Below are positions 38,710-49,821 of a stretch of 50,449 bases of DNA, in pieces. The notes beneath the pieces are model-generated. The model was not told the DNA's origin. It made no database searches and was given only the letters and a program-made list of their open reading frames with translations. The translations under genes and the position numbers were made by a program. Each line of letters begins with the position of its first letter. Within the stretch, counting starts at the first letter, position 1. The DNA is from Nemertoderma westbladi (lineage: Eukaryota > Xenacoelomorpha > Nemertodermatida > Nemertodermatidae), in the NCBI GenBank assembly GCA_032718475.1, contig JAUCBJ010008728.1:1-50449 (forward strand). Reading direction: 5' to 3'.

Positions 38710-40143
38710 ATGTCTGACACAAAGCAAAACCTGTCGGACAGTCTAATCGATACAACCATCTGTGACACAGATAGGAGTGTGGAGCAATTAAGAAAAGGGT
38801 TCAGCTCACCTCCTACTGAAAGAAAGGTCATCCCTCCAGTAGTAGTATCAGACCCTAGGCTAATCCAACACCGTAGGTCTATCATCGGCACTCGGGCCCA
38901 GGTCAAACGGAACCAAGAAGCAGCTGTCCTACAGCAGCAATATCCTAGTCAAGAACCTAGTTCCCAGCGACCCGATAGCTCCAGTAGTTCAGATACTGTA
39001 GAGCTGACCCCCGAACGCGGAGTGAAGATGGCGGATACAGCTTATTTGGATCCCCTTCTCACTCTTCCTGCCGCAGTCCTAACTACGATATTGATTGCGG
39101 TAGAGGAACACCAAGTCGATTGGTCGAGAAGTAAGCGAGCGACCCAAGATAGTTATGCGGGATACGCCAGGGAAGAATTGATGTCTATTGTCGAGTCACA
39201 ATGGAACTTTCCCGGACCCGGACTCCCGTTAGATTTGTCCGAAGCTACTTGGGAAGACATACACAGGATGGGAGTGACTAAAGATACGATGGATCCAGCT
39301 GTTTGGAAGAGGTCAGCAGCAGGATATGTGCAGGGATTCTTCGGCTCCTTAGAGCGATTAGAAGAACAACTGTTTCGACAACCTCAAGGACCTCAAGAGC
39401 AGGAAGAGCTGCTTTATCAAGTACGCGAAAGAACCCTACGCATTAGACTAATTCTATCAGCCTTTGAGGAAACTTCCAAAAGAAGACAGGACATGTCGCT
39501 GCAAGTTGCTGTCAAGACTTGGTTCCAGCGGGTAGGTCTCAAAGTTCAAGAAATGGCCCAGTGGAAATCCCAGCTGGCTGAGCGACCAACCTATGAAGAA
39601 TCAACCGATGCCACTTTTTCTCAAGTGGAAAGCGAAGTGACAGCAGAGAGACCGCGAACGAGAGACGCCATCGACATCTATCTGTCAGACTATCAGCGAT
39701 TCCTAGGAGATGAAGAGTTGAGGAGACGACTGTCTGGACTTCGCCCTAATAGTGAAGGAACCAAGCTTGTGTTGGACGCAATCGATGCGGAAATGTTAGC
39801 TGCAAACCAAGCTAAATTTGATGAACGACTCCGCCTCGCTAGAGTCCAAGAGGAATAAGTGAAGAAAAAACGTATAGAAGACAGAAAGGCGGTAGCAGCG
39901 GCAGTGGCAGCGGCAGAAGCAGAAAGAAAGATAGCAGTGGCAGAAGCAGAAAGGAGAGCATCTGAAGAGACCACCCAACTGGAGTTGGAAAATCTTCAAG
40001 AGACGCAAGACTGCATAAATAAACAGTTAACTGCTAGTCAAATGCAGATGATGAGACGATCTACTCCCAAACCCAAGGATACACATCATTGGAGGAAGGC
40101 GAGACCACCGATCCTGAAAGCGGAGGAAATAGATCTCGTCTAA
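38710..40143 (+). pseudogene. gag: BEL-B gag, N-terminal region
   Basis: From an ATG at 38710 the frame is open for 382 codons to a TAA at 39856-39858. It then continues in the same register to 40143, so the TAA is a nonsense mutation. The N-terminus is Ser/Thr/Pro-rich. The middle (about residues 120-330) is helical and matches the corresponding part of BEL-A in spirit (RIRLILSAFEE versus RIRLILSAFHE). The region after the stop is a Lys/Glu/Ala-rich coiled coil (39859-40010). The register is lost near 40080 and continues in the next frame. This is particle-forming gag sequence, ahead of the DUF1759-like part. Confidence 0.75.
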
Positions 40144-43100
40144 GCAGGCGTAGAAAAACATCTCACCGTCACAAATTGCCTGAGTTGCCTCCAGCTGTTA
40201 GAAGACAACTAGCTAGCACAGGCTTAGGTAGTACGGGACCCACAGACCTAAATGTTACTGTAAAAAGACTCCCTACTATAGTCGATGAGCCTGAAATAAT
40301 TAGGCCTGTCGTTCCCAAAGCCACTCCTGTGCTGGAGACACCTGTACTTCCAGAGTCTAACTCTAAATTCCCTTTACACAGTACTACACTGCCTGTACCC
40401 GGTAGAACAGTCCATGAGAATATCCCTGTCCTGGATGCCGAGAGAGAAATCAAAGATTTGTCTCCCGTCGTCCCGCGTCTGCCCGCTACAATGTTGGCGA
40501 CTCCCGCTTCGGCGGTCGAGTGGGTAGAGGAGGGACGGCGGGGGATGGATCTCCTGCTCGGACAGATGCAGGAGACTGTCCACCAACTCAAGGGAACAGT
40601 AAGGGAAAGTAAGTTAGAATTGCAAGAAGTGCAGCAAAGCATAGCACTAGAACGCGACAAATTAGTCAATATACAAAAGGGTATACCAATACCGGTACCC
40701 CCTGTAACATTGTGTCAACCTGTTAGGTCTGAAGTATTACATGCGCAAGGTGTGGAGCCTACACGCATCTATACAGCTAGTGAAGTAGAAACTCCTATAG
40801 CAAACCCTATTAAGGGTGATTATAAACCTGTTGTTAATGATATTCCCTATAGACCTGATAATAATCCGAGAAATTTATATACCGATAATTCGATATTAAA
40901 TAACACGATGGCCCAAGAAAGCTTTACGCGTCAGATGGCTAGAACAGAAGCCCGCCAAGCGGTCAAAGTGGGAGAAATCGTCAAATTCAATGGAGACGAG
41001 ATGAAATGGTTACCTTTTAATGAATATTACAAAGATAACATACAGAACTCTGTACTATCTAACGGAGAGAAACTTAGATTCCTCATCAAGTGTTTGGAAG
41101 GACCTCCCAAGTTAATGGCGTTAAAGTTTATTGGACATCCAGATGGATTAAGACAAGTTTGGGATACATTAAACATCAGGTATGGTAACAGCGATAACAT
41201 AGCTAAGTATTTGTATGCAAAATTAGTAGCCCCCCGAAAGTTCATTAGTAGCGAGATTATAGAGTTTTCCGATGAGATTCAGGAGATCTGTAGACAATTG
41301 GATTGGCTAGGTAAGTCTCATGAATATCAGAGTTCCATGGTTATTGGAGCCGTAGTCTCTACTTTACCAAAGGGTGGAGTATGTACACGCTGGGACAAGA
41401 AAGTGTTGTATATGATGGAGCAGCAACGACGAGGCCCTACCATGGCTGATCTCATGTCCTTTTTAGACGGTGAAGTAAAATTACAACTCATAAAGCAGTC
41501 CAGAGAGAAAACATCGGAAAATAAGGTAAGTGAGAAACCCGTTTCTAGGAGAAGAGTAACACCAGTGTGTTATACTGACGACGGCGAAAGCCAAGCTTCT
41601 CAAGAAGAGGACAGCGGGAAAGACACTGACAGATTTTACTACGTTAACAAAACTTCAAAGGACGTAAGTAAATATAAGGCTCGAACCCATGACAGGAGAG
41701 AACAGGTTGCTAAGACTCCTCCTCAGTCTCCTAACAGAATGCACGGAAGAAAGCCCGAAGAAAGAACGAGAGTGCATAACGTTACCCAAGGTAAAGTGAG
41801 TAACATCAAACCAAACTGTGCGCTGTGCGACGGGCCCCACCGTTTGAGTGCGTGTGCGGAATTCCTAAAGAAATCCCTGGTAGACAGACGTGAAGTCATG
41901 TGGGATAAGCGGTTATGCTATAATTGCCTCAGACAAGGACACCAACGGCGAACCTGTTACTCCGACGTGAGGTGTGCAAAGTGCGGTGCGAAACATCACA
42001 TCTTGTTACACAGTGAATTCGAACGAAACAGCCTGAGTCAGGTAAGTGAGCCCGAACTACATGTCCAATTCAGTGATATAAATGACACTGATCAAGAATC
42101 TGAGATGGAAGGATTCTATACGGACGAATTCTCCGACGCCAACGAATCCTGTTACCTAATAAATACCGCAGTGTATCGAGCACTTACTTATGAAAAGGAC
42201 ACCGACAATGAGTTCCCCCCTATTACCTTTGACAGACAACCATCTTGGAAAGCTCCAACTTCCAACGTAGGAATCAGAGAATTTCCTGTAGTGCAGGTAA
42301 GAGTTCACGGTCCTAACAAAAGTTACATAGTGAACGCCCTCCTTGACTCCGGCAGCACAGGAACATTCATCGATCAGGAACTAGCCGAAGACATCTTTGC
42401 TGGACAACCCAAATTCCGAACTAATTTGAATATGTCAGGAATTATGCAAGTATGGAAATCTACCATAACGGCAGATTACTATGTAGGTGCGTTGTCCACC
42501 CCCCAGGATAAATTAGGAGAACAAAGTATAAGGTCAGTAAAAATGGTGGCTATAAAGAACTTCGCTACTACCCAAGTAGAACCTTATAACTGGGACGAGG
42601 ACGAGAGCATCCAACAGCTTAAGATACCTCGATTCCAGACAGATTATCCTGGAGTGCAAATACTCATCGGCCAAAACGCGCATGAGGCGCTCGAGACATT
42701 GGAGAAACGGCCTGCTCAACCGCAGCCACTACAAACCTATGCGGTAAGAACTAGAGTAGGTTGGTACTTTACTGGCGCTTCCCGCAGAACTCTCGAAGAG
42801 AGACTACCACAAGAACGAATATACCAAGTAAATGATTGGGAAGTGGAGAGCAGTGAGGTGGACGAACTAACTGAGGGAACACCATACTCCTCAGATAATG
42901 ACGACATCTACCAACTCTTCGATGAAGAGAACACAATCGACCTACTTACAGAAGACAAAACTTGGAAAAACCAGGTGAACCTATGTCAACTGATTCGCCC
43001 ATCGGGACCCATTGATTACAATGACGAACTCAATGATGAGATAGAGCGCTACAACGCTAGAACTCGGGACGTACTCGCCGTACGATTCTTTATTCAAGAA

Positions 43101-44654
43101 TTGGTAGAGCCCAATTCATACGATAAGGCCCTATCGATAGAAGAAGAAAGAGCCAAGCAAATCCAGGAAACAACTACACGTTTTTTAAAAGATCAAGGTA
43201 GATATGAAATCGGCCTACCATTTCGAAAACAAGAACCTAGATTTATAAATAACAGACCCTTGGCAGAGAAAAGAATCACTCAATTACATCGACGCCTTAC
43301 GGCAAATGCTTCAGCTAAAGAAATGTACCAAACTCAGTTGAAGAAATTTATCACAAAAGGATACGCGGAGCGAGTACCGGAAGGAACACCAATAACTGAG
43401 AGAACGTATTACTTAACACATCATTACGTTCCCAAACCCGGTAAACCCCATGAAGTACGAGTCGTATTCGATGGCTCCGCTCTATATATGGGCCAATCCC
43501 TCAATTCCGAGTTGTTACCAGGACCCAACTTACTCCAATCCTTGTTGGGAATACTTTTAAGATTAAGACAATATTCCATCGCGTTCGCCTCCGATATAGA
43601 AGGAATGTTCTTACAAGTCAAGGCGCTGGATAGAGATAGAGACAGCCTAAGATTTCTGTGGTGGCCTGAAGGAGATCTCAACCAGAAACCGGTAGAGTAC
43701 TGGATGACCATCCAGGCTTTTGGGATCATATCAAGCCCTTCCAACGCCTGCTCCGTGGTGCGGACCACTGCGAATGACAACCGGGACGCCTTCTCAAAAG
43801 AGGTGATAGATAACATCAAACGTGATATATACATGGACGACAATTTAAAGTCCCTTCCATCAGTAGAAGAAGCCCTTGATGTCGCAAAAGGAACGGTAGA
43901 GTGTTTGAAAAGAGGTGGATTTCGACTGACGAAATTCACCAGCAACTCCCGTGAGTTTCTGGAAGCGATACCGGTAGAAGACCGAGGAACGAAAGACCTA
44001 GACTTAATAAAGGACGATCTTCCAGAAACCAAGACGCTTGGCTTGAAGTGGGACACAGAAAGAGATATCCTGTTTTTTCAGCTAAAACAGCGAGATAATC
44101 CAGTTCGGACCAAACGGATTTGTTTAAGTATCCTGAGCACTTATTTCGACCCATTGGGATTTATTAGCCCAGTTATATTGATTGCTCGGAGTTTAGTACA
44201 ACAAATGTGGCTTGAAAACCACTCCTGGGACGATCCACTTAAGGGAGAACTGTTAAAGAAGTGGATGAAATGGGAAGATTCTCTACCTGCCATCGAGAGC
44301 TTTGTAATTTCCCGTGCATATTTTGGTCATGTTCTCCCTACGTATTCCTATCAACTCCATGTGTTTGGAGACGCCAGCGATATGGGAATAGGTATAGTAG
44401 CATATCTGCGAGTCGAAACTCCGGATGGAATCAAAGTCGCCTTGGTTACCTCTAAGGCATTGATTAACAACAAGTTAAAGGTTCCTCGAGCGGAGTTAAA
44501 AGCGGCTTTATACGCTACAGCCATCGGCCGGAACGTAACAGAACAAATCGACTATCCACTGGAGAAAACTGTTTATTGGACCGACGCTTTACTCGTGTTG
44601 GAGTATATAACCAATAAGTCTGTCAGTTCAGCGTTTTTGTTACTAACAGAGTAG
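40089..44654 (+). CDS. gag-pol: BEL-B gag-pol central part: DUF1759, knuckles, protease, RT, start of RNase H
   Basis: An uninterrupted frame of 1521 codons, itself a middle piece: it begins after a frameshift and its first codon is not a true start. A DUF1759-like segment begins near residue 283 (MARTEARQ, then FNGDEMKWLPF). Zinc-knuckle cysteines fall at about 576-640 (CALCDGPHRLSAC, CYNCLRQGHQRRTC). The protease has DSGST near 750, where BEL-A has DTGST. The reverse transcriptase starts near 1120 (VVFDGSA) with YMDD near 1247. The RNase H-like FGDAS lies near 1424. The frame runs out of register near 44615 and stops at 44654. It carries the catalytic core of replication but is cut from the integrase. 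Confidence 0.88.
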   Translation: MEEGETTDPESGGNRSRLSRRRKTSHRHKLPELPPAVRRQLASTGLGSTGPTDLNVTVKRLPTIVDEPEIIRPVVPKATPVLETPVLPESNSKFPLHSTTLPVPGRTVHENIPVLDAEREIKDLSPVVPRLPATMLATPASAVEWVEEGRRGMDLLLGQMQETVHQLKGTVRESKLELQEVQQSIALERDKLVNIQKGIPIPVPPVTLCQPVRSEVLHAQGVEPTRIYTASEVETPIANPIKGDYKPVVNDIPYRPDNNPRNLYTDNSILNNTMAQESFTRQMARTEARQAVKVGEIVKFNGDEMKWLPFNEYYKDNIQNSVLSNGEKLRFLIKCLEGPPKLMALKFIGHPDGLRQVWDTLNIRYGNSDNIAKYLYAKLVAPRKFISSEIIEFSDEIQEICRQLDWLGKSHEYQSSMVIGAVVSTLPKGGVCTRWDKKVLYMMEQQRRGPTMADLMSFLDGEVKLQLIKQSREKTSENKVSEKPVSRRRVTPVCYTDDGESQASQEEDSGKDTDRFYYVNKTSKDVSKYKARTHDRREQVAKTPPQSPNRMHGRKPEERTRVHNVTQGKVSNIKPNCALCDGPHRLSACAEFLKKSLVDRREVMWDKRLCYNCLRQGHQRRTCYSDVRCAKCGAKHHILLHSEFERNSLSQVSEPELHVQFSDINDTDQESEMEGFYTDEFSDANESCYLINTAVYRALTYEKDTDNEFPPITFDRQPSWKAPTSNVGIREFPVVQVRVHGPNKSYIVNALLDSGSTGTFIDQELAEDIFAGQPKFRTNLNMSGIMQVWKSTITADYYVGALSTPQDKLGEQSIRSVKMVAIKNFATTQVEPYNWDEDESIQQLKIPRFQTDYPGVQILIGQNAHEALETLEKRPAQPQPLQTYAVRTRVGWYFTGASRRTLEERLPQERIYQVNDWEVESSEVDELTEGTPYSSDNDDIYQLFDEENTIDLLTEDKTWKNQVNLCQLIRPSGPIDYNDELNDEIERYNARTRDVLAVRFFIQELVEPNSYDKALSIEEERAKQIQETTTRFLKDQGRYEIGLPFRKQEPRFINNRPLAEKRITQLHRRLTANASAKEMYQTQLKKFITKGYAERVPEGTPITERTYYLTHHYVPKPGKPHEVRVVFDGSALYMGQSLNSELLPGPNLLQSLLGILLRLRQYSIAFASDIEGMFLQVKALDRDRDSLRFLWWPEGDLNQKPVEYWMTIQAFGIISSPSNACSVVRTTANDNRDAFSKEVIDNIKRDIYMDDNLKSLPSVEEALDVAKGTVECLKRGGFRLTKFTSNSREFLEAIPVEDRGTKDLDLIKDDLPETKTLGLKWDTERDILFFQLKQRDNPVRTKRICLSILSTYFDPLGFISPVILIARSLVQQMWLENHSWDDPLKGELLKKWMKWEDSLPAIESFVISRAYFGHVLPTYSYQLHVFGDASDMGIGIVAYLRVETPDGIKVALVTSKALINNKLKVPRAELKAALYATAIGRNVTEQIDYPLEKTVYWTDALLVLEYITNKSVSSAFLLLTE

Positions 44655-46315
44655 CCATTATTCTTAGTCGCACAAAGATAGATCAATGGAGACATTGCCC
44701 TGGTACGATTAATCCAGCCGATATCGCCTCCAGGGGAGCAACTCCACAGGAACTGATAGATACTCCAGACTGGTTGGGTGGACCCGACTTCCTGAGCAAG
44801 GAAGAGGATGAATGGCCTCCTCACCTTACTACGGCGGAGATTAGACAAGCCAAGGGAGCGGAGAAAGTCAAACCTAAAACCCGGGCGAGTAAATCGAAGT
44901 TATTTAAACCGATAATCGATCTATCTGTATTACATACTTCCGGAAACGATGCTTCGGATCCACAATCCTTCGCCACAAATAAGTCTGTTGTGGAAATTAG
45001 AGATAGAGATTGGAAATCTGGAATACCAGACGTCTCGCAAGGAATCTCACCCCTGCTGCAGAGAGCAATGCATCACTACAGTTCCTGGAATCGGCTCTGT
45101 AAGGCCGTCACATATTTAAGGCGATGTTTTCATCATCACTACTCCAGGACGAAGAACACTAGTGATACTGCTCCATTGACATCTGCGCAAGTTCATGTTA
45201 TTAAAGATCTCCCTAAGTATAAGATATCCGACCGGTTTCTAAAGGAGAAAATCAGTTACCAGGAGCATGAAGAAACCAATAAACAGATACTGAGACTCCT
45301 GCAATGCTATGAAGATTCCGATAAGTATTTCCTGTTGTTGAGAAATCCACAGATGCGCTTAAGGGATCGCTTCTCTAGCACAATGATAGATGGGTTAATA
45401 CGTGTTGGAGGAAGGCTCACCAATGCGCCATTATCCTTTGACACTAAATTCCCCATACTCATTAGAAATCTTGAAGTACAAATCAAGATGATTGTAGATG
45501 TTCACAGTAAACTTTATCATGCTGGTAGAGAACGAGTTCTTAGCGAAATCCGAACTCGCTATTATTTTTATAAACCCCGTAGAGCTCTGAACCAAGTTCT
45601 TAGGAACTGCATACCCTGTAGGAAAGCATTCAGTAGGCCTTTAACACAGCGAGAGGCAGAATTACCTAGGGAACGAGTAAGCTTCTATGAACCACCCTTT
45701 ACTAATACTGGTGTAGATTTATTTGGCCCTATTGAAGTATATCGTGCTAGGACTATAGTCAAGAGATGGTGTGTCATCTTCGTATGCATGACTTGTAGAG
45801 CCATCCATCTCGATATGGTGAACGATCTATCTACCAACAGCTTCGTCTTAAGTTTACGCCGACAGATCGCTCGCTTCGGGACTAGTAATACCATGAGATC
45901 GGATAAGGGAACGAACTTCATTGGTGCCAACAACGAAATCCAGGCTTACGTGAAGGACTGGAATCAAAGACAGGTGGACGATCAGCTAAGGATAACAGCG
46001 TCTAGCTGGACCTTCAACACCGCCGACGCCCCTTGGTGGGGAGGAAGTTGGGAGAGATTAATTAGAAGTGTCAAGACCGCATTTCACTTTAGACGAAATT
46101 TTGCGGACGTTAATGGAGGAAATCGCTGCCTATCTCAACGAGAGACCGCTTATGCCAGTCTCATCGAGTCCCGATTCCCTGGAAGCGCTAACACCCGCGC
46201 ACTTCCTACTGAAGAAACCTGTAGCCATGCTCCCACGATCGGAGATTGCCGACGGAGACGAATACTGCCGTCGAACCTGGCAACTTATGCAGTTGCTATC
46301 CCGTCGTTTTGCTGA
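44616..46315 (+). pseudogene. pol: BEL-B RNase H remainder and integrase
   Basis: After the register change near 44615, the frame carries the rest of the RNase H-like domain and then the integrase; the cleanly open part runs from about 44650 to 46315. Integrase zinc-binding residues are at about 45506-45620 (HSKLYHAGR, CIPCRK). Core motifs GVDLFGP (about 45712), SDKGTNF (about 45900) and WERLIRS (about 46049) supply the D, D and E positions. Near 46085 roughly 30 bp present in BEL-A are missing and the register changes, so codons after that point to 46315 are out of frame. Domain identity with BEL-A is high around the core. Confidence 0.82.
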
Positions 46316-46688
46316 CCATTTCGAGAAACATTATCTGCCCACGCTACAACTTCGAACTAAGTGGTTTGCGCAGCAAGAAAACGTCAGCGCCGGAGACATG
46401 GTGCTTATTGTAGATTCAGACCTTCCACGTAAACGGTGGCAGACAGGTCGTATCATCGAGACTCACATCTCGGATGATGGTTTAGTGCGCTCGGTAGAAC
46501 TCGTCGTCATGCGGCGTAACTTCAAGAAGCCAGGCATAATATTTGAGACGCAACAGCTCAATCGCCCAGTTGGTCGTTTATGTTTACTGGAAAGAGACCG
46601 AGAACTCTCCGGAAACTATGGAAGGCAAGACACTCTTCCCACGACCACCTCCCTAATTCCTCAAACATCTAGGGACTCCCCAACGTGA
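46086..46688 (+). pseudogene. pol: BEL-B C-terminal domain (DUF5641-like)
   Basis: The register after the break carries LDEILRTLMEEIAAYLNERPL, the end of the integrase core region, then a DUF5641-like segment (FADHFEKHYLP, GDMVLIVDSDLPRK, RPVGRLCLLE), closing at TGA 46686-46688. It lines up with residues about 585-760 of the BEL-A distal part. In BEL/Pao this region follows the integrase core and may help target insertion; the role is not demonstrated here. Confidence 0.8.
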
Positions 46689-47232
46689 TACGTCTGGAGT
46701 GGGTGCATGACTATATTATTTTATCTATTTTATTATATTTTTATATGCGAACATTATTATGTACTTTATTATAATCGTTTTATTTAATTTTATTTAGTAG
46801 AATGTTATTTTAGATTATTTAGTAGATTAGTGCAATATATTAGTGTTTATTACGTAATTACATATAATATATATTTAGTGTGACGGCGAGAAATAATTCT
46901 TTTTCTCTTTCCTTACTGTCCGTATTATATTATAAATACGAGACTACAGTAAGATGACATGTCAGTACTTATTAAAGTACAATAAAGCTCCTACTATATT
47001 TAAATATTATTGGTAGGCAGAGTATTAGGAATGCAAAGTTCAGATCCTCGTGTCTCGGCTAAACCAAGCTCTGGGTAGACCTTGGAAACGACTTGCCTCT
47101 TCACACTGACATTGCTTCGTGCGATATTGCTCTTCTACCTTATATTAAATAATACATATAGTAGCGTGATGTCCCTCTAACAGTAGCGTAAAACGCAAAT
47201 AAATCTGTTAAACCTTTTGACCATCTGTAATT
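46689..47232. other. BEL-B 3' flank with TATA-like and AATAAA signals
   Basis: AT-rich. TATTATAAATACGAGAC at about 46926-46942 is TATA-box-like, and ACAATAAAGCTCC near 46981 is a polyadenylation-signal-like word about 50 bp later, a spacing that suits the U3/R of an LTR. No second copy was found upstream of BEL-B, so an LTR call is only tentative. Confidence 0.35.
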
Positions 47233-47510
47233 GTAGTCGATTAAGATATCGCGGCACCCACCGATATACTTAAAAGACAAAATTCTAGAATCAGTGGTTA
47301 ACGTCCCCAGACAAGTTCTGGAATAAATCGGTGCCTATCTTAAATATTAATTTAATATTTATTAAAATCTGTAAAATTCAGATCCTTTAACAATTCTAGT
47401 CGATTAAGATATCGTAGCATTTACCGATACTCTTAAAAAGACAAATTCATAGAATCAAGGATCATATGTCCCCAGATATAAAATTGTGAATAATGGAATC
47501 TGGAATAAAA
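47233..47510 (+). repeat. Diverged tandem duplication downstream of BEL-B
   Basis: TAGTCGATTAAGATATCG, CACCGATA, TTAAAAGACAAA, TAGAATCA and GTCCCCAGA appear at 47233-47330 and again, with substitutions and small gaps, at 47397-47490. The period is about 163 bp. Confidence 0.65.
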
Positions 47511-47989
47511 TTGTGTCAATTTTCCCATCAAATAATAAAATTCACGGGAATAGATTTAAATTCATATCTTTAATTCTTTAATGAATTTAATAAATTGTCA
47601 TTTTATACATTCCCAAAATTCCATTAATTAATAGATCACGGGAGCGGAGATTCATCCTATTGAGTGTATTAGAGTGCGAGAATCTCCAACATATAGTCAA
47701 TAGCCGATAAAATTCATAAAATCATATATAAAGAGGATATTGACAATTAAAGAATTACTATTAAATAGCATACCAGATCTGTATGCATGAGAATTACCCT
47801 AATTCTACCGCTAGCTTTCCATAATGTCGCCATAGCAACACCCACGCTAGAATTAGAAGCAAGTAAAAGAACAAGCTGGCAAGCCTGGAGGGTTCACGGT
47901 CCTCCTACTTAATCAGTACAATAATAATACGTTTTCGTTCGGGTAGGCCTATGTTTCCTTTTCACTTGTTCCCATCGTAGGCGACCTCA
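47511..47989. other. Noncoding, AT-rich
   Basis: No gene visible; short ATTTAATAAATT-type words. Confidence 0.35.
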
Positions 47990-48540
47990 TGCTCATCCCA
48001 CCACGACCACGACCACCAGTTACGAGTTGGGTAGGCGTCTACCGGCAACCGGTAAGTAATTACGCGCCACACGACGTCATCCCGCCATCCGCCAACATTT
48101 ATACCGGTACGGTAAGCCTACCACCTACCGGCTGGCTACCATCGCACCGTCTGACCGTAGGTCTACCGCCTACGCCTACCGGTCAACCGGTAACGGTAGG
48201 CTACCGCGTACCGGTACAGCGGTACTCAAAGTCGTACCGGTATTGTCGTAATTGACAAATGCAGGATTAAACCGTAACCCGTTCCGGTACAGGTACCATA
48301 TGCATCTGAACGACTGGACGGTTAATCTCATAGCATAGCTGCATAGGCCTACCGGTAGTCAGTGCGAAGTCGCCTGCGAACATGGCGAAATATTATATTT
48401 ACTGCTAGGGCTACTGGGCTAGGCTAGGACCTACTGCTGTACTGACCTATGACAGTATGAAGATAGGGAGATAGGCCTACAGTGGTCAGGTAGTACCGGT
48501 CCGGTATGCCTACTACAGGCAGACAATCAGACAGTACTAG
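47990..48540. repeat. Patch dense in ACCGGT and CCTACCG words
   Basis: I count about eight ACCGGT palindromes between roughly 48045 and 48510, with many CTACCG, GTAGGC and AGGCCT words between them. The open frame across part of it comes from the biased composition and is not called as a gene. Confidence 0.65.
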
Positions 48541-48854
48541 CAGTGCTAATTAATTACCTTAATTAAATCTTCAATTAGGCCATAATGTAGGTCCAAATTT
48601 AAAAATCGGCCTCCGTTAATCGATTTAGAAATAATTCAGGTAACTCCATGCCAAATATCAGAATCATTCATTGCGTTCCCTATGACAAGATAGCTTTTTC
48701 CTAAACCATGCGAAAACACGCAAATATAGCGCTCACATCGCACAAATACCATCTCGACACCCAATTTTTTGTATGAGCCTTCGCCATCCCTATATCTAAC
48801 TTTTGTCCAAATTTTGTTTCGATTGATTAATAAATAACTGAGATATCGCTCTGG
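48541..48854. other. Noncoding flank of the CA repeat
   Basis: Includes TCCATGCCAAATATCAGAATC (about 48645) and TGTCCAAATTTTGTTTCGAT (about 48804) followed by TAACTGAGATATCGCTCTGGAC. This is the kind of degenerate sequence that precedes CA/GT tails in many invertebrate dispersed repeats. No gene. Confidence 0.4.
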
Positions 48855-48903
48855 ACACACACACACACACACACACCTACTAACACACACACACACACAC
48901 ACA
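48855..48903. repeat. CA microsatellite
   Basis: Two (AC)n runs, 48855-48877 and 48883-48903, interrupted by CTACTA. Confidence 0.95.
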
Positions 48904-49389
48904 TTACGGTAATAATGGTCACTTATGTCAAGGACCGTGAACCAACAATAGAGAGCTTGTCCCATTGCATAGCATACGGAATACATAGCGCACTGTTAGT
49001 ATCCAAGGATACATAGTAATAACGTGACATTCTGGAAGGCACTGACTAACGGACAAATGGCCTGTATGTGTACAATTGGTGACAATTGTGTGGAATTTGT
49101 GCGTTTATAGGTGAATGTTACTGCTAAAGTGTGTTTACAGTAGCTAGTCGCAATTGTGAAAGTAGCCCTAACTCTACTATAGAAAGAACCTAAAGAGGAT
49201 CCAAGCCTTTGGGACGGACAGTGGAGTGACTTTGTGCCGGTTATCGTTGTCGTGCTGTTGCTACATGTTGGCGTAAACACCGCGACGACGGTACATCGGC
49301 GCTGAGAATCCCACTGTTCGGGGGCAAAGAGAGGTAGGCAGCGACGCCTGCTCGCCTAAATATAAACTCATTATAATTAGGGATGTCCC
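48904..49389. other. Noncoding
   Basis: No gene supported. Short minus-strand open frames exist but have no recognisable domain. Confidence 0.35.
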
Positions 49390-49482
49390 GGAATCGATAT
49401 TTTGATTCCGGCCGGAACCGGAACCGGAATTCAACAAGCCGGAATATTCCGGCTGGAATTCCGGCCGGAACCGGAATTTTCT
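49390..49482. repeat. CCGGAA/TTCCGG low-complexity repeat
   Basis: Repeated GGCCGGAACCGGAA, CCGGAATATTCCGG and GGAATTCCGG words, many of them palindromic, over about 90 bp. Confidence 0.85.
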
Positions 49483-49820
49483 ATAATTGTAGTGAAATAC
49501 ACTAAATGAACCATGAAATTTTGTAATTTTTTGTGAAACAAATGAATTTTTTAATTTCTACTAAGTTTGATAATGAGATGAATCAGAACCTTGGGGGGAA
49601 TTAAAGTGTGTGGAGTGTAGAATGGCATGGGCTGTTATGGGGACGGGATGGTACTTCGGCATTGAACGACAGGGAATTCAATATATTTTTTTTTCTAAAA
49701 TCTATAACTTTGGCCAACAGTTAGGTTATTAGCAATTAGACTCCTAAAAACCTACGTTAAACAAAAACCTATGGTTTCGCGTCATTAGGTCCTTTGGTGC
49801 AATATCCTGGTGTCTTTAAG
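49483..49820. other. Noncoding
   Basis: AT-rich with a T-run near 49684-49696. No gene visible. Confidence 0.35.
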
Positions 49821-49821
49821 T

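Larger units (their letters stand above)
38710..46688 (+). mobile_element. BEL/Pao LTR retrotransposon BEL-B, decayed
   Basis: Coding region of a second BEL/Pao element, opposite in orientation to BEL-A and clearly related to it in domain order and in many motifs. It carries one in-frame stop (39856-39858), a frameshift near 40080, another near 44615 and a deletion with frameshift near 46085. Paired LTRs were not recognised, so the limits are those of the coding region. Confidence 0.9.

Noticed and set aside
47989-48255. Plus-strand frame of 88 codons in the ACCGGT-rich patch
   Set aside because: Open only because of biased palindromic composition; no domain.
48636-48986. Minus-strand frame of 116 codons across the CA microsatellite
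   Set aside because: Includes a Cys-Val run from the microsatellite; no conserved features.
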